Assembly: GCF_900155385.1 (NCBI RefSeq)
Contig: NZ_LT699744.1
Span: 175,898-239,897 of the forward strand
Reading direction: 5' to 3'
Length of the DNA stretch: 64,000 nucleotides
Source: Vreelandella massiliensis
GTDB taxonomy: Bacteria; Pseudomonadota; Gammaproteobacteria; Pseudomonadales; Halomonadaceae
Both the position numbers and the translations under genes were made by a program. The notes below the pieces were generated by a model that worked only from the letters and a program-made list of their open reading frames with translations, had not been told where the DNA came from and did no database searches. Shown piece after piece: positions 28,001 through 38,340 of this stretch; position 1 is the first letter of the stretch; every line of letters starts with the position of its first letter.

Positions 28001-29163
28001 GGAGAGATTTCCAGCGTTTCTAGGTGGCCATTATTGGCTTGAACATGGACCGTGCCGCCTTCGGTCACCGGGCGCACGCTAATACCGGCGCTATCGACCC
28101 GGGTGCGGCCGACGATGTCGCCATCGCGTGCATTGAGCAGGTGCAGATAGCCCTCTTGATCGCCAAACACGAGACGGCCATCAGCGAAAGCGGGGGCGGT
28201 AATCCAGCGCCCTTCAAGCGCTTCGTTGCGCCACACTTCACGGCCATTTTCTGCGTTGAGCGCCACGACGTGGCTGGCATCGGTGGCGACAAAGAGAAAG
28301 TCCCCCACCAGTACCGGGGAGTGACGGCTTGAGAGCTCTTGCGCCCACAAGACCTCACCGCGTGTGGCTTCAAGCGCCATGAGGCGGCCATTGTAGCTGG
28401 TGACAAAGAGGCGACCGTCTTGGGTCAACACCGGTTGCGCGGTGATATCCACCAAGCGGTCCACGTCGCTGCGCCCGCTGGGGATAGCCACTTGCTGCTC
28501 CCACAAGGGCTGACCGTTGCGGTTATCCAGCGTGATCAAGCGGCCGTTGGCAAAGCCCACAAACGTCACCGGGTCGATGGTTTGCGGGGTGCCGGTGCCG
28601 CGCAGGGTCAGTCGCGGCAGCGAGCTGGTATGCACCCAGCGCTCCTGGCCGGTTGCGCGGTCAAGGGCGGTAACGCGGCCGTCGGTGCTTTGCACAATCA
28701 GTAGCTGCTGGTTGGCTTGCGGCGCGGCGAGCACTTCGCTGGAAACCCGGGCGCGCCAGTTAACGCTGCCGTCGCGTTGATCAAGGGCCAGGACTTCGCC
28801 GTTACGTGTGCCCAGATAGATCTCGTCTGCAACGGCGGTGAGCGCGCTGGAGATGGGCGTATCGAGTTCTACTTCCCATTGGCGTTCGCCACTTGCGGCA
28901 GCAAAGGCTGCCACGGTGCCGTCAACGCTGGCGGCGAAAAGCGTCGCGCCATCACGGGCCGGAGCGATTGGATAGCGGGCGCGCCCCAAGCCGTTGCCAA
29001 CCTTGGTGCTCCACTGCTCCTCGAGAGTGGAGGTCGCGTCAACGTCGGTGAGCGCTTTGGGCGTATAGACAGGCTCGCCTTTGCTGGCGCAGCCGGCCAG
29101 CAGGGTCATCGCAAGCGCGCCCAGCGTTAAGCGCATACGGTGGGAAAACTGAACCGTTATCAT
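27997..29163 (-). CDS. bamB: Outer membrane assembly lipoprotein BamB
   Basis: BamB is the beta-propeller accessory lipoprotein of the BAM complex that inserts outer-membrane proteins. The 388-residue protein has the lipobox in [14 protein letters not shown] and a chain of PQQ-like blades, such as [43 protein letters not shown] and [17 protein letters not shown]. It overlaps yfgM upstream and der downstream by four bases each, so all three are translationally coupled. Confidence 0.95.
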   Translation of the reverse strand: MITVQFSHRMRLTLGALAMTLLAGCASKGEPVYTPKALTDVDATSTLEEQWSTKVGNGLGRARYPIAPARDGATLFAASVDGTVAAFAAASGERQWEVELDTPISSALTAVADEIYLGTRNGEVLALDQRDGSVNWRARVSSEVLAAPQANQQLLIVQSTDGRVTALDRATGQERWVHTSSLPRLTLRGTGTPQTIDPVTFVGFANGRLITLDNRNGQPLWEQQVAIPSGRSDVDRLVDITAQPVLTQDGRLFVTSYNGRLMALEATRGEVLWAQELSSRHSPVLVGDFLFVATDASHVVALNAENGREVWRNEALEGRWITAPAFADGRLVFGDQEGYLHLLNARDGDIVGRTRVDSAGISVRPVTEGGTVHVQANNGHLETLEISP

Positions 29164-29846
29164 GGTGCCCCCTTCTCGGTGCCGAGGTCATCCAGCTTAA
29201 GCTGAACGCCGTAAAGCGGCTGGTCCTGTTCTTGTGCGAGCGTCAGCGCCTGCTGCCACGCCTCGCGGGCCTCGGCCTCTTGCTTGAGGGCGAAATGGGC
29301 GTCGCCGCGCACGTTGGCCCGTTGGGCGGAAAGCGCCTCGGTGATCGGCTGATCCAGCAGTTCAAGCGCTTGCTCGGGGTTGTCGTTGGCCACGGCGATG
29401 CGGGCCAGCCTCAGCCAGGCGAGGCTTTGCACATAGGCGCGCGAAGAGCTCTCTGCGACGCTTTCAAGGGCTGATTGAGCGCCCTCTAGGTCGTTTTGGG
29501 CCACGGCGAGGCGCGCTTCCAGTAGCTTGGCGAGTTCAGCGTAAAGGGTGTCGGCGTGGTTATCGACGATGTCGTCAACCAGCGAGTGCGCATCGCTCAA
29601 AGTGGCCTCATCGAGCGCGTTGCCCGCGGTAAGGTTAACCAGCTGCTGATAGCGCACGGAGGCGGCTTCGGCTTGGTTGTCTTGGTAGTTCTGCCAGGCG
29701 TTCCAGCCAAAAACGCCCGCAGCGGCAATTGCCACGCCGGCGATCAGCGAGGTGCCGTTCTCTTTCCACCAGCGCTTGATCGCGTCTAGCTGCTCTTCTT
29801 CGGTTCTCAGCTCCGCCACGGGCGGCCTCCTTCTGTTTTTTAGCAC
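29160..29846 (-). CDS. yfgM: YfgM-family ancillary SecYEG translocon protein
   Basis: The 228-residue protein has a short cytoplasmic N-terminus (ELRTEEEQLDAIKRWWKENG), one transmembrane helix (TSLIAGVAIAAAGVFGWNAW) and a periplasmic TPR-like region. E. coli YfgM binds SecYEG and the chaperone PpiD. It lies between hisS and bamB, as in E. coli. Confidence 0.88.
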   Translation of the reverse strand: MLKNRRRPPVAELRTEEEQLDAIKRWWKENGTSLIAGVAIAAAGVFGWNAWQNYQDNQAEAASVRYQQLVNLTAGNALDEATLSDAHSLVDDIVDNHADTLYAELAKLLEARLAVAQNDLEGAQSALESVAESSSRAYVQSLAWLRLARIAVANDNPEQALELLDQPITEALSAQRANVRGDAHFALKQEAEAREAWQQALTLAQEQDQPLYGVQLKLDDLGTEKGAP

Positions 29847-29916
29847 GCTATGTTGTCAACACGCAGTCGTTTTGCACGCGTTTATATGTCACCGCAGGGG
29901 GAAGCGTGTCGCGCAT

Positions 29917-31245
29917 TTAGCGTGTCGCGAGTAATTGGCGTAGTGTTGCGCCGAGTTCCGCCTGGGCGAGACGCTCTTGTTCGCGCTCATCGCGCAGGAA
30001 TTTCAGCGTGATCTCTTGGGCTTGCTGTTCATCTTCGCCCAGCAGCAGCGCATAGCGGGCGCCGCTTTTGTCGGCTTTTTTCATCCGGCTTTTGAAGCTG
30101 CCGCCCCCGCAGTGTAGCTGCAGGCGAAGCTCGGGGAGCTCGCCTCTCAGCCGTTCCGCCAGGGTGAGGGCAGAGACGGTGGTACCCGCGTCCATCGGGA
30201 CGAGGTACACATCGCACCCTCCCAAGGCGTCATCGGGGATCAGCGCAAGGGTTTCCAGCAGCAGAATCAGCCGTTCAATGCCCATGGCAAAGCCCACAGC
30301 GGGGGTGGGTTTGCCGCCGAGTTGCTCGACTAGGCCGTCGTAACGCCCGCCGGCGCACACCGTGCCTTGGCTGCCCAGCGCCGTGGTGGTCCACTCAAAA
30401 ACGGTGCGGCAGTAGTAGTCCAGCCCTCGCACCAGGCGTGGATTGACCACGTAGGGGATGCCCGCCGCGTCGAGCATCGCCTTGAGCTGTTCAAAGTGCT
30501 CGCGCGATGCGTCGTCAAGGTGGTCCATCAGCCTCGGTGCGCCATCGAGCATCTTGGCCATCGCCTCGCTCTTGGAGTCGAGAATGCGCAGCGGATTGGT
30601 GGTCAGCCGGCGCAGTGAATCCTCGTCCAGCACGTCGCGGTGCTGCTCAAAATAGGCGACCAGGGTGTCGCGATAGGCCGCGCGCGCCTCGCTGGAACCC
30701 AGGGAGTTGATCTCCAGCGTGACGTGCTCGGAGAGCCCTAACTCTTGCCATAGACGGGCAGAGAGCAGAATGACCTCGGCGTCGATATCCGGGCCATCAA
30801 AACCGTAGGTTTCCACGCCGACCTGATGAAACTGGCGGTAGCGGCCTTTTTGCGGGCGCTCGTGGCGAAACATCGGCCCTTGGTACCAAAGCCTTTGCGT
30901 CTGGTTGTGCAGCAGGCCATGCTCCATGGCCGCCCGCACACAGCTTGCCGTGCCTTCGGGGCGCAGGGTGAGGCTGTCGCCGTTGCGATCATCGAAGGTG
31001 TACATCTCTTTTTCGACGATATCGGTCACTTCGCCGATCGAGCGGGCAAACAGCGCGGTCTGCTCGACAATGGGCGTGCGGATCTCGTCAAACCCGTAAC
31101 GCGCCATGAGCGCGCGGACTTTGGCTTCAAAAAACTGCCAGCGGGCGCTTTCGCTGGGCAAAAGGTCGTTCATCCCGCGAATGGCTTGGATTTTCTTCGC
31201 GGGTTTTGCAGCGGACTGGCTCAATGAAAGCTCCTTGTTAGGCAC
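29917..31245 (-). CDS. hisS: Histidyl-tRNA synthetase
   Basis: HisS charges tRNA-His. The 442-residue class II synthetase has motif 1 around [17 protein letters not shown], motif 2 [13 protein letters not shown]...[26 protein letters not shown], the histidine loops [15 protein letters not shown] and [10 protein letters not shown], and motif 3 [13 protein letters not shown]-terminal anticodon-binding domain follows. The N-terminus is somewhat extended ([18 protein letters not shown]) before [12 protein letters not shown]. Confidence 0.96.
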   Translation of the reverse strand: MPNKELSLSQSAAKPAKKIQAIRGMNDLLPSESARWQFFEAKVRALMARYGFDEIRTPIVEQTALFARSIGEVTDIVEKEMYTFDDRNGDSLTLRPEGTASCVRAAMEHGLLHNQTQRLWYQGPMFRHERPQKGRYRQFHQVGVETYGFDGPDIDAEVILLSARLWQELGLSEHVTLEINSLGSSEARAAYRDTLVAYFEQHRDVLDEDSLRRLTTNPLRILDSKSEAMAKMLDGAPRLMDHLDDASREHFEQLKAMLDAAGIPYVVNPRLVRGLDYYCRTVFEWTTTALGSQGTVCAGGRYDGLVEQLGGKPTPAVGFAMGIERLILLLETLALIPDDALGGCDVYLVPMDAGTTVSALTLAERLRGELPELRLQLHCGGGSFKSRMKKADKSGARYALLLGEDEQQAQEITLKFLRDEREQERLAQAELGATLRQLLATR

Positions 31246-31290
31246 GGGCCGTGTTGCCCAGACGATTTTTTAGACGATTTTCAGGACGCG

Positions 31291-32418
31291 TTAGACGCTG
31301 CGGGCGATGGTGTTCTTTTCGCGCTGCTCTTTCTCTTCGATCTTGTCGCGAATCAAACGCTCCAGGTCATCGACAAGGTGGTCGTTGCGCAGCTTGCTGG
31401 CGGGCTTACCGTCGATATACACCAGGTTGGCCGGTGAGCCGCCGGTGAGGCCGATATCGGTCTCCTTGGCCTCGCCGGGGCCATTGACCACACAGCCGAT
31501 CACGGAAACATCCAGCGGTGTCATCACGTCTTCAAGGCGCTCTTCCAGCGCGTTCATGGTGCCGATCACATCGAAATTCTGCCGCGAGCAGCTCGGGCAG
31601 GCGATAAAGTTGATGCCTTTGGCTCGCAGCCTGAGGCTTTTGAGCATATCGAAGCCGACCTTGATCTCTTCCACCGGGTCGGCGGCAAGCGACACGCGAA
31701 TGGTGTCGCCGATACCGTCCATCAGCAGCATCCCCAGCCCAATCGACGATTTCACCGTGCCCGAGCGTAAACCACCGGCTTCGGTGATGCCTAGGTGCAA
31801 CGGCTGCTCGATGCGGCTTGCCAGGTCGCGGTAGGCGGCCACGGCCATGAACACATCCGAGGCTTTAACGCTGACCTTAAAATCGGGGAAATCGAGGCGG
31901 TCGAGGTGATCGATATGGCGCATGGCAGATTCGACCAGCGCGGCGGGCGTGGGTTCGCCGTACTTTTTCTGCAGGTCTTTCTCAAGCGAGCCGGCGTTGA
32001 CGCCGATGCGAATCGGGATGCCGTTGTCGCGGGCCGCGCTGACCACCGCGCGCACGCGCTCCTCGCGGCCGATGTTGCCGGGATTGATACGCAGGCAGTC
32101 CACGCCCAAATCGGCGACGCGCAGGGCGATCTTGTAGTCGAAGTGGATATCCGCGACCAGCGGAACATTGACCTCGCGCTTGATCTTGCCAAAGGCCTCG
32201 GCCGCGTCCATGTCGGGCACGGAGACGCGCACAATATCGGCACCGGCGGCTTCCAGGCGACGAATTTGCGCCACCGTGGCCGCTACGTCCAAGGTGTCGG
32301 TGTTGGTCATGCTCTGCACCGAGATGGGGGCGTCGCCGCCGACCGGCACGTTACCGACGTGAATTTGGCGCGAAAGGCGGCGTTTAATCGGAGAAGGGGC
32401 GTGCATACGGCGGGTCAC
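31291..32418 (-). CDS. ispG: 4-hydroxy-3-methylbut-2-en-1-yl diphosphate synthase (flavodoxin)
   Basis: IspG (GcpE) is an iron-sulfur enzyme of the non-mevalonate isoprenoid pathway. The 375-residue protein has the TIM-barrel N-terminal region ([35 protein letters not shown]) and cluster ligands in [11 protein letters not shown] and [18 protein letters not shown]. Its start overlaps the rodZ stop by four bases. Confidence 0.96.
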   Translation of the reverse strand: MTRRMHAPSPIKRRLSRQIHVGNVPVGGDAPISVQSMTNTDTLDVAATVAQIRRLEAAGADIVRVSVPDMDAAEAFGKIKREVNVPLVADIHFDYKIALRVADLGVDCLRINPGNIGREERVRAVVSAARDNGIPIRIGVNAGSLEKDLQKKYGEPTPAALVESAMRHIDHLDRLDFPDFKVSVKASDVFMAVAAYRDLASRIEQPLHLGITEAGGLRSGTVKSSIGLGMLLMDGIGDTIRVSLAADPVEEIKVGFDMLKSLRLRAKGINFIACPSCSRQNFDVIGTMNALEERLEDVMTPLDVSVIGCVVNGPGEAKETDIGLTGGSPANLVYIDGKPASKLRNDHLVDDLERLIRDKIEEKEQREKNTIARSV

Positions 32419-33488
32419 TCTCCTAGGGTGAAGCGGGCAACATTATTGGCGCCGGCGCGCTGTTCCAGGTCGATGGTATCGCCTTGGTAGCGCAGCTCAA
32501 CGCCAGTGGCGTTGCCAATGGTTAAACGAAAGGGCGGCTCGCCCTCGACGCTCGCGCTGGTGCCGGGCTTTTGCAGGCCGACGAATACGCGCTGGTTGTT
32601 GGCGTCGAAAATTTCGGTCCACGACTGCTCGTTGAAAGTGAGCTCAAGGGTGTTGGCGACGGTGTCGGGCGCTACTGCCGCACGCTCTTCGCTCTGTTCG
32701 TTCGCATCGCTCCGTTCATCCTCACGTGCGACGGTCTCACGCGGGCCTTCCGCCACATCCTCTTCTGTGTCATTTATCAGCGAGGGTGCGGGCTCGATAG
32801 CCGGGGGTTGCGTGAGCGATACAGCGTCATCCGGTGGCGCGTTAAGCGCTGTTTCAGGCGTTGTGTCTGTGGGCTCAGCCGCGGGCGCAGGGTCGCTTGG
32901 CTCGGACGTGCGAGGCTCGGCGCTGGCGGTTTCCGTGGGCGCGCTTGCGTCGTCTTGTGCTTCAGCGTCGACGGCGTCGCTCTCCAGGGCGCCGGTATCC
33001 TCGACGCTGTTGAGTTCTGGCGGGGTAGTGCGCTGTGTTTGTTCATCTTCAAGCCCGGGCGGGGCGCTGCCGCCACGGCTTTGCCACCACATTACCGTCA
33101 CCGCAATCAGCGCCGCAATAATCAGTAGCGTCACCAACTTAAACAGGAAAGCGCCCAGTCGGGAGGGCGGCTTAGCGACGGATACCGGCGTGATGGAGCG
33201 CTCAGCCTCCAGCGAGCCATGACGTTCGCGGTACGCTTCTAGTATCGGGGTTTCATCGATGGCGAGATATTTGGCGTAGGCGCGTAGATAGCCACGGCGG
33301 TAGGTGGCGATGGGAATTTCTTCGTAGTTGTCCTGCTCAAGCCCTTCTATGACGGCGGGGCGCAGATGCAGGGCATCGGCGGCTTCGTCAAGCGAGACGC
33401 CGAGCTTTTCGCGTTGACGCTTAAGCTGCTCTCCCGGTGAAGGAGTACGCGGTTCTTCGTGCAATTCTTTTGTGTGTGTGTCGCTCAT
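32415..33488 (-). CDS. rodZ: RodZ-like cytoskeletal/cell-shape protein
   Basis: RodZ links MreB to the wall-elongation complex. The 357-residue protein has an N-terminal helix-turn-helix of the Cro/C1 type ([34 protein letters not shown]), one transmembrane helix ([20 protein letters not shown], about residues 110-130) and a long acidic Thr/Pro/Ala-rich linker. A C-terminal DUF4115 domain follows ([29 protein letters not shown]). It stands between pilW and ispG as in other gammaproteobacteria. The acidic linker is consistent with a halophile. Confidence 0.9.
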   Translation of the reverse strand: MSDTHTKELHEEPRTPSPGEQLKRQREKLGVSLDEAADALHLRPAVIEGLEQDNYEEIPIATYRRGYLRAYAKYLAIDETPILEAYRERHGSLEAERSITPVSVAKPPSRLGAFLFKLVTLLIIAALIAVTVMWWQSRGGSAPPGLEDEQTQRTTPPELNSVEDTGALESDAVDAEAQDDASAPTETASAEPRTSEPSDPAPAAEPTDTTPETALNAPPDDAVSLTQPPAIEPAPSLINDTEEDVAEGPRETVAREDERSDANEQSEERAAVAPDTVANTLELTFNEQSWTEIFDANNQRVFVGLQKPGTSASVEGEPPFRLTIGNATGVELRYQGDTIDLEQRAGANNVARFTLGE

Positions 33489-33555
33489 GGCTGAGCATCC
33501 TTCATAAAAAAGCGGGTGATCAGGGCAGCCAAAACATTAACGTCACGCACCGGTA

Positions 33556-34299
33556 TCATCGTGCGTTTAACTGGCCAAGCTGACGCTGGTAGTCGGCGGC
33601 TTTATCAAATTCGCCGCGCGCCTTCGCCATCTCGATCGCCATTTCGAGCGCTTCGCGATCGGGCGCTGACAGCTGCATGAACGTTTGCAGCGGCGGCCAA
33701 GCCTTGGAAATATTGCCCTGAGAAAACTCTAATTCGGCTAATAAAAAATAACTGCGTGCATGACGCGGGTCGATCTGCTGGGCGCGCTTGAAGCTGGCGC
33801 GCGCCTTGTCGGTTTTTTCTAACGCGTTATAGCACTGGCCTAAATTGGTAAATAGTTGGGCGCGGCGTGCATATTGCGCATCGTTGGATGCTCTCTCAAG
33901 CTGTTCGCAGGCGCGCGGGTACTCTGCTTGCTGGTACAAAAACGCCGCGTAGTTATTACGCGCCTGGGTAAAATCGGGGGCAGCTTCCAGCGCCTTCTGG
34001 AAGTGCTCGTCGGCGAGCGCCTCCTCGCCTTGACGCTGGTAGACCAGAGCCAGGGCCTGAAGGGCTTCCGGGTGTTCGGGGTCAATCTCCAGGGCGCGAT
34101 CCAGCGCGTTGAGCGCACGCATGAGATTTTCGCGCTCTAAGTAGGCCACCCCAAGCCGGGTATAGGCGCTCACTGCCTCGGGTGGGTTTCCGGGGGATGT
34201 CTCGCTGACGGAAGCGCAGCCGGCTAGCCATAGCGTGCTGACCAATACGGTCAACATCGGTGCCCGAAGCGGGCGGTGGGGCCGGCGGCGACTGATCAT
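33556..34299 (-). CDS. pilW: Type IV pilus biogenesis TPR lipoprotein PilW/PilF
   Basis: The product of about 247 residues has a lipoprotein signal (MLTVLVSTLWLAGCASVSETSP) and several TPR repeats: AYTRLGVAYLERENLMRALNALDRALEIDPEHPEALQAL and following units. PilW/PilF pilots the PilQ secretin to the outer membrane. The ATG at 34299 is preferred for the GAGG just upstream; an ATG at 34332 is possible. The position between rlmN and rodZ is conserved. Confidence 0.88.
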   Translation of the reverse strand: MISRRRPHRPLRAPMLTVLVSTLWLAGCASVSETSPGNPPEAVSAYTRLGVAYLERENLMRALNALDRALEIDPEHPEALQALALVYQRQGEEALADEHFQKALEAAPDFTQARNNYAAFLYQQAEYPRACEQLERASNDAQYARRAQLFTNLGQCYNALEKTDKARASFKRAQQIDPRHARSYFLLAELEFSQGNISKAWPPLQTFMQLSAPDREALEMAIEMAKARGEFDKAADYQRQLGQLNAR

Positions 34300-34415
34300 C
34301 GATATCCTCAAAGGCGATACTAAAGACAGCATGAAAGACGGTGTTAATGAAAAACGTACCCATCAAAGCGCTGTGGCCGACGTAAGTCAAGCCAAGGGCG
34401 TAAGGCCACGTGTAT

Positions 34416-35576
34416 TTAGTCGGCGTCGAGCTGAATCGATTGAATATAGCGGGCGTGGCGCTTGGTGCGGTCTTTGACGCGCCCCACTAGCTGGCCACAG
34501 GCGGCGTCGATATCGTCACCGCGGGTGGTGCGAATCGGCGCCGTGTAACCCAGTTCAAACAGCCAATCCTGAAAGCGCACGCACTGGTTGCGCGACGGTT
34601 TTTCATAGCCCGAATGCGGGAACGGGTTAAACGGAATCAGGTTAATCTTGCAGGGCAGCTCATTGAGTAGCGCGGCCAGCTCTTCAGCGTGCTGCTTTTG
34701 GTCGTTGACGTCTTTGATCAGCGTGTACTCAATGGTCACCATGCGCCGCTCATCGCCTTTTGCCAGGTAGCGGTGGCAAGCGTCGAGCAGGCTGCGAATG
34801 TTGTACTTACGGTTGAGCGGCACCAGCTCGTTGCGCAGCGCATCATTGGCGGCGTGCAGCGAGATGGCCAGGCTCACGTCGATGTCATCGCCAAGCTTAT
34901 CGAGCATCGGCACCACCCCGGAAGTGGAGAGCGTGACGCGACGCTTGGAGAGTCCGTAGCCGTTGTCGTCGAGCATCAGCTTCATCGCCGGCACGACGTT
35001 GTCGTAATTCAGAAGCGGCTCGCCCATGCCCATCATCACCACGTTCGTCACCGGGCGGTGGGCGGTATCACGGCGCGGGCCAACGCTGCGCTGGGCTACC
35101 CACACCTGGCCGATGATCTCGGCGGCGGTGAGGTTGCGCTGAAAGCCCTGCTTGCCGGTGGAGCAGAAACTGCAATCCAGTGAACAGCCCACTTGAGACG
35201 ACACGCACAGGGTGCGGCGCTTGCCATTATCCGCGGGGATCAGCACGGTCTCCACGTAGCTGCCGTCTTCCACCTCCAGCACCCATTTACGCGTGCCGTC
35301 ATTGGAGGTGCCTTCATACACCACCCCCGGCCCGCGAATCTCGGCGAGGCGAGCGAGCTTTTCGCGTAGCGCCTTGGAGAGATTGGTCATGGCGTCGAAG
35401 TCATCGCACCCCTCTAGGTGAATCCACTTCATCACCTGGCTGGCACGGAACTTCTTTTCGCCAATGGAGAGAAAAAATGCCTCCATCTGCTCGCGCGACA
35501 TGCCAAGCAGGTTGACGCGCTCAGGCGGGGCGCTGGCCGAAGGGGTGGCGGGCGTATGTTGGGCGGTGGTGGTCAT
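34416..35576 (-). CDS. rlmN: Dual-specificity 23S rRNA/tRNA m2A methyltransferase
   Basis: RlmN methylates A2503 of 23S rRNA and A37 of some tRNAs by radical SAM chemistry. From the ATG at 35576 the protein has 386 residues. The radical SAM cluster motif is [42 protein letters not shown] and the conserved terminal Cys in [15 protein letters not shown] are present. A longer frame upstream has low-complexity basic sequence and is rejected. Confidence 0.95.
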   Translation of the reverse strand: MTTTAQHTPATPSASAPPERVNLLGMSREQMEAFFLSIGEKKFRASQVMKWIHLEGCDDFDAMTNLSKALREKLARLAEIRGPGVVYEGTSNDGTRKWVLEVEDGSYVETVLIPADNGKRRTLCVSSQVGCSLDCSFCSTGKQGFQRNLTAAEIIGQVWVAQRSVGPRRDTAHRPVTNVVMMGMGEPLLNYDNVVPAMKLMLDDNGYGLSKRRVTLSTSGVVPMLDKLGDDIDVSLAISLHAANDALRNELVPLNRKYNIRSLLDACHRYLAKGDERRMVTIEYTLIKDVNDQKQHAEELAALLNELPCKINLIPFNPFPHSGYEKPSRNQCVRFQDWLFELGYTAPIRTTRGDDIDAACGQLVGRVKDRTKRHARYIQSIQLDAD

Positions 35577-35640
35577 GGCGGTCAGCGTTTTGGAGTAGGC
35601 GGGAGGGGTACCCGCGTAAATGGCCGGCAATGGACGGTGC

Positions 35641-35662
35641 GGCGGCGCAAGCCTGCGCCGCC
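35641..35662 (-). other. Hairpin between ndk and rlmN
   Basis: A nine-base-pair stem GGCGGCGCA/TGCGCCGCC with a four-base loop follows the ndk stop. It lacks a T run, so it may be an mRNA-stabilising hairpin rather than a terminator. Confidence 0.4.
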
Positions 35663-35673
35663 GGCCTGCGTGT

Positions 35674-36099
35674 TTAGCGCGGGCAGATTTCGTCGTTGCT
35701 GAAGAAGTAGCTAATTTCGCGCTCGGCGCTTTCCGGCGAGTCAGAGCCGTGTACGGCGTTGGCGTCGATGGTTTCGGCGAAGTCGGCGCGGATGGTGCCC
35801 GGCGCGGCCTCTTTCGGGTTGGTCGCACCCATCAGGTCGCGGTTCTGGGCAATGGCGTTCTCACCTTCAAGTACCTGAACCACTACCGGGCCAGAGGTCA
35901 TAAAGCCCACCAGGTCCTTAAAGAACGGACGCTCTTTGTGCTCGGCGTAGAAGCCACCGGCTTTTTCGTCGTCGAGCTTGAGCATTTTGGCGGCAACGAC
36001 TTTAAGGCCAGCCTTTTCAAAACGGGAAATGATCTCGCCAATGGCGTTTTTGGCTACGGCATCGGGCTTGATAATAGAAAGAGTACGTTCGGTCGCCAT
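35674..36099 (-). CDS. ndk: Nucleoside-diphosphate kinase
   Basis: Ndk transfers the gamma-phosphate of ATP to nucleoside diphosphates. From the ATG at 36099 ([21 protein letters not shown]) the protein has 141 residues, the usual length. The phosphohistidine is in [25 protein letters not shown]-like loops are represented by FVMTSGP-type sequence [17 protein letters not shown]. The start follows AGGAGC. Confidence 0.96.
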   Translation of the reverse strand: MATERTLSIIKPDAVAKNAIGEIISRFEKAGLKVVAAKMLKLDDEKAGGFYAEHKERPFFKDLVGFMTSGPVVVQVLEGENAIAQNRDLMGATNPKEAAPGTIRADFAETIDANAVHGSDSPESAEREISYFFSNDEICPR

Positions 36100-36145
36100 G
36101 CGGGGCTCCTTATGTTGATAAAGCAATGGATGGATAACAGCAATC

Positions 36146-36169
36146 GCCGCCCTGGTAGGCCAGGGCGGC
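36146..36169 (-). terminator. Hairpin after iscA, upstream of ndk
   Basis: GCCGCCCTGG/CCAGGGCGGC form a ten-base-pair stem with a four-base loop in the minus-strand gap between iscA and ndk, followed by GATTGCTGTT. Likely a partial terminator of the isc transcript. Confidence 0.5.
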
Positions 36170-36259
36170 CAGGAAAGTGATTCAGCGGCGAGGCGCTGAG
36201 TGGGCGCGATTATAGCGCTTCAAAGTGGCAATGAATACGGGTGGTGTACGTCACGCCGC

Positions 36260-36586
36260 TTAAACGGTGAAGCTTTCACCGCAGCCGCACTCATCTTTGA
36301 TGTTGGGGTTGTTAAAGCGGAAGTAGCGGTTTAACCCCTCATTAACGTAGTCGACTTCGCTGCCATCGAGCATCTCAACAGCCTCGGGGTCGACGAAGAC
36401 CTTCACGCCGTGCTCTTCAAAGCTGACATCGCCTTCATGGGTTTCATCGGCGAAGTCGAGGACATAGCTGTAGCCCGAGCAGCCGCTTGGCTTGACCGAG
36501 ACGCGCAGCCCCAGCCCTTGGCCGCGCTCGTCGAGCACGTGGTGGATCTGTTTGGCAGCAGCGGGGGTAATGTTGAGCGTTGCCAT
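36260..36586 (-). CDS. iscA: Iron-sulfur cluster assembly protein IscA
   Basis: The 108-residue A-type carrier has the three cluster-binding cysteines at Cys36 (KPSGCSGYSY), Cys100 and Cys102 (NPNIKDECGCGESFTV). The ending DECGCGESF is that of IscA rather than ErpA. The ATG at 36586 follows AGGAGG. It lies 28 bases after iscS. No iscU, hscB, hscA or fdx lies in the operon. Confidence 0.92.
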   Translation of the reverse strand: MATLNITPAAAKQIHHVLDERGQGLGLRVSVKPSGCSGYSYVLDFADETHEGDVSFEEHGVKVFVDPEAVEMLDGSEVDYVNEGLNRYFRFNNPNIKDECGCGESFTV

Positions 36587-36614
36587 AAGGCACCTCCTAA
36601 AAATCGATCGCGGG

Positions 36615-37781
36615 TTAGCGCAGGCCGGTGACCGCGTGATGAAGGACGTCCAGCGCGTGGTCGATGTCGGCCTCATGGGTAAAACGGCCGAAGCTAAAAC
36701 GTAGCGACGCTAGCGCCAGTCGACGCGGCACACCGACGCCGAGTAGTACATAAGACGGATCAACGCTGGCTGAGTTGCATGCCGATCCGGTGGAGACCGC
36801 GATATCGCGCAGCGCCATCAATAGCGCCTCGCCGTCCACGTTGTCGAAGGCGACGTTGAGAATGTTGGGCACGACGTTCTCCGGCGGCGAGTTAAGATAG
36901 ACCCCGCCTAACGCCTCCAGCCCGGCGAGAAAGCGCTCTCTCAGGGCGGTGATTCGGGCTTGCTCCTCGGCGGCGTGGTCACGCATTAGGGTAAAAGCCT
37001 CACCCATGCCGGCGATCTGGTGGGTGGGCAGCGTACCGGAGCGCATGCCGCGCTCGTGGCCACCGCCGTGAATCAGCGCTTCGATGCGAATATCCGGGTG
37101 GCGTTTCACAAACAGCGCGCCCACGCCTTTGGGCCCGTACGCTTTATGCCCGGAGAGCGACATGAGATCGATCCCTTGCGCCACCACGTCCAGCTCAATG
37201 CGCCCAATCGCCTGCGCCGCGTCGGTGTGAAACGCCGCGCCAAATTCATGCGCGACGCCGGCGAGGGCGGCGATATCGTTGATGCTGCCCAGCTCGTTGT
37301 TGACCGCCATGAGCGATACCAGCGCGGTGTCGTCGCGCATCGCCTCGCGTAGCTGTTCGGGTTGAATAAGCCCATCGCGCCCGGGGGTAAGCCAGCTCAC
37401 TTCAAAGCCTTCGGCTTCCAGTGCCTTGGCGGTATCGACCACGGCTTTGTGTTCGATGGTCGAGGTCACCAAGTGCAGGCCGCGCTCACGGTTGGCGCGC
37501 ATAAAACCGATGAGCGCGAGGTTATCTGCCTCGGTGGCGCCGCTGGTCCAGACGATTTCGCGCGGGTCGGCGTTAATGCTATCAGCGACCTGGCGACGCG
37601 CCTGCTCCACCGCCTGTTCCGCTTGCCAGCCGAGCATGTGGCTACGCGACGCCGGGTTGGCAAACAGCTGGTCAACGGTTAAGTAGCGCTGCATCACCTT
37701 GGCCACGCGTTCATCCACCGGCGTGGTGGCGGCGTAATCCAGGTAAATGGGCAGCGAGGGTGTCGTCTGGGGCATGGTCAC
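36615..37781 (-). CDS. iscS: Cysteine desulfurase IscS
   Basis: IscS mobilises sulfur from cysteine for Fe-S clusters and thio-modified tRNA. The 388-residue PLP enzyme starts with LPIYLDYAATTPVDERV, has the PLP-lysine region MSLSGHKAYGPKGVGALFV and the active loop STGSACNSASVDPSYVLLG with the catalytic cysteine. It is slightly shorter than E. coli IscS (404). It follows iscR after eight bases. Confidence 0.93.
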   Translation of the reverse strand: MTMPQTTPSLPIYLDYAATTPVDERVAKVMQRYLTVDQLFANPASRSHMLGWQAEQAVEQARRQVADSINADPREIVWTSGATEADNLALIGFMRANRERGLHLVTSTIEHKAVVDTAKALEAEGFEVSWLTPGRDGLIQPEQLREAMRDDTALVSLMAVNNELGSINDIAALAGVAHEFGAAFHTDAAQAIGRIELDVVAQGIDLMSLSGHKAYGPKGVGALFVKRHPDIRIEALIHGGGHERGMRSGTLPTHQIAGMGEAFTLMRDHAAEEQARITALRERFLAGLEALGGVYLNSPPENVVPNILNVAFDNVDGEALLMALRDIAVSTGSACNSASVDPSYVLLGVGVPRRLALASLRFSFGRFTHEADIDHALDVLHHAVTGLR

Positions 37782-37789
37782 GTCTGGGT

Positions 37790-38260
37790 TTAGGTCACGT
37801 TGAGGGTGGAAATGCTGGCATCAACGCGCGCTTGCTGGCGCGACGCCACCTGGCGCACGTCACCGCGGCGCATCAACTGTTCAAGGGTGACATCATCGAG
37901 AAACTGACGAATCTGCCCCGATAGCTCGCACCACAAGTGGTGGGTCAGGCAGGTGTCGCCTTCTTGGCAATCGGAGAGCCCTTGGCAGCGCGTCGCATCG
38001 ACGGTTTCGTTGACCGCGTCGATCACCCGCGACACGCTGATCTCTTGAGCGGGGGCTGCGAGTAAATAGCCACCGCCTGGGCCGCGCACGCTCTTGACCA
38101 AGCCAGCACGGCGCAAGCGCGCGAACAGCTGCTCAAGATAGGAGAGCGAAATACCCTGGCGCTGGGAAATATCGCCCAGGCTCGTGGGGCTTTCATCGGC
38201 ATTGAGCGCCAGATCGAGCATGGCGGTAACGGCGTAGCGGCCTTTGGTCGTCAAACGCAT
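37790..38260 (-). CDS. iscR: Fe-S cluster-sensing transcription regulator IscR
   Basis: IscR is an Rrf2-family repressor of the isc operon in its [2Fe-2S] form. The 156-residue protein starts [20 protein letters not shown]. It has the winged helix with [30 protein letters not shown] and the cluster ligands in [17 protein letters not shown] (three Cys plus His). A likely IscR box overlaps the -35 of its own promoter, indicating autorepression. Confidence 0.96.
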   Translation of the reverse strand: MRLTTKGRYAVTAMLDLALNADESPTSLGDISQRQGISLSYLEQLFARLRRAGLVKSVRGPGGGYLLAAPAQEISVSRVIDAVNETVDATRCQGLSDCQEGDTCLTHHLWCELSGQIRQFLDDVTLEQLMRRGDVRQVASRQQARVDASISTLNVT

Positions 38261-38310
38261 GGCAACACCTCGACGCTGTAACCCAGCGTGCTTGCGGCAA
38301 ATGTTGGGCC

Positions 38311-38340
38311 ATTATGGGAAAGCCTGACTGCTTTGGTCAA
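38311..38340 (-). promoter_or_regulatory. iscR promoter with overlapping type 1 IscR site
   Basis: On the minus strand TTGACC (38335-38340) and CATAAT (38311-38316) are spaced 18 bases, a good sigma-70 promoter about 50 bases before the iscR ATG. The sequence TTGACCAAAGCAGTCAGG (38323-38340) is an imperfect dyad GAC-N7-GTC that fits the type 1 IscR motif and covers the -35. It also overlaps the last codon of cysE. Confidence 0.7.

Noticed and set aside
32640..33080. Open frames opposite the acidic rodZ linker
   Set aside because: They arise from biased composition of the linker and have no independent support.
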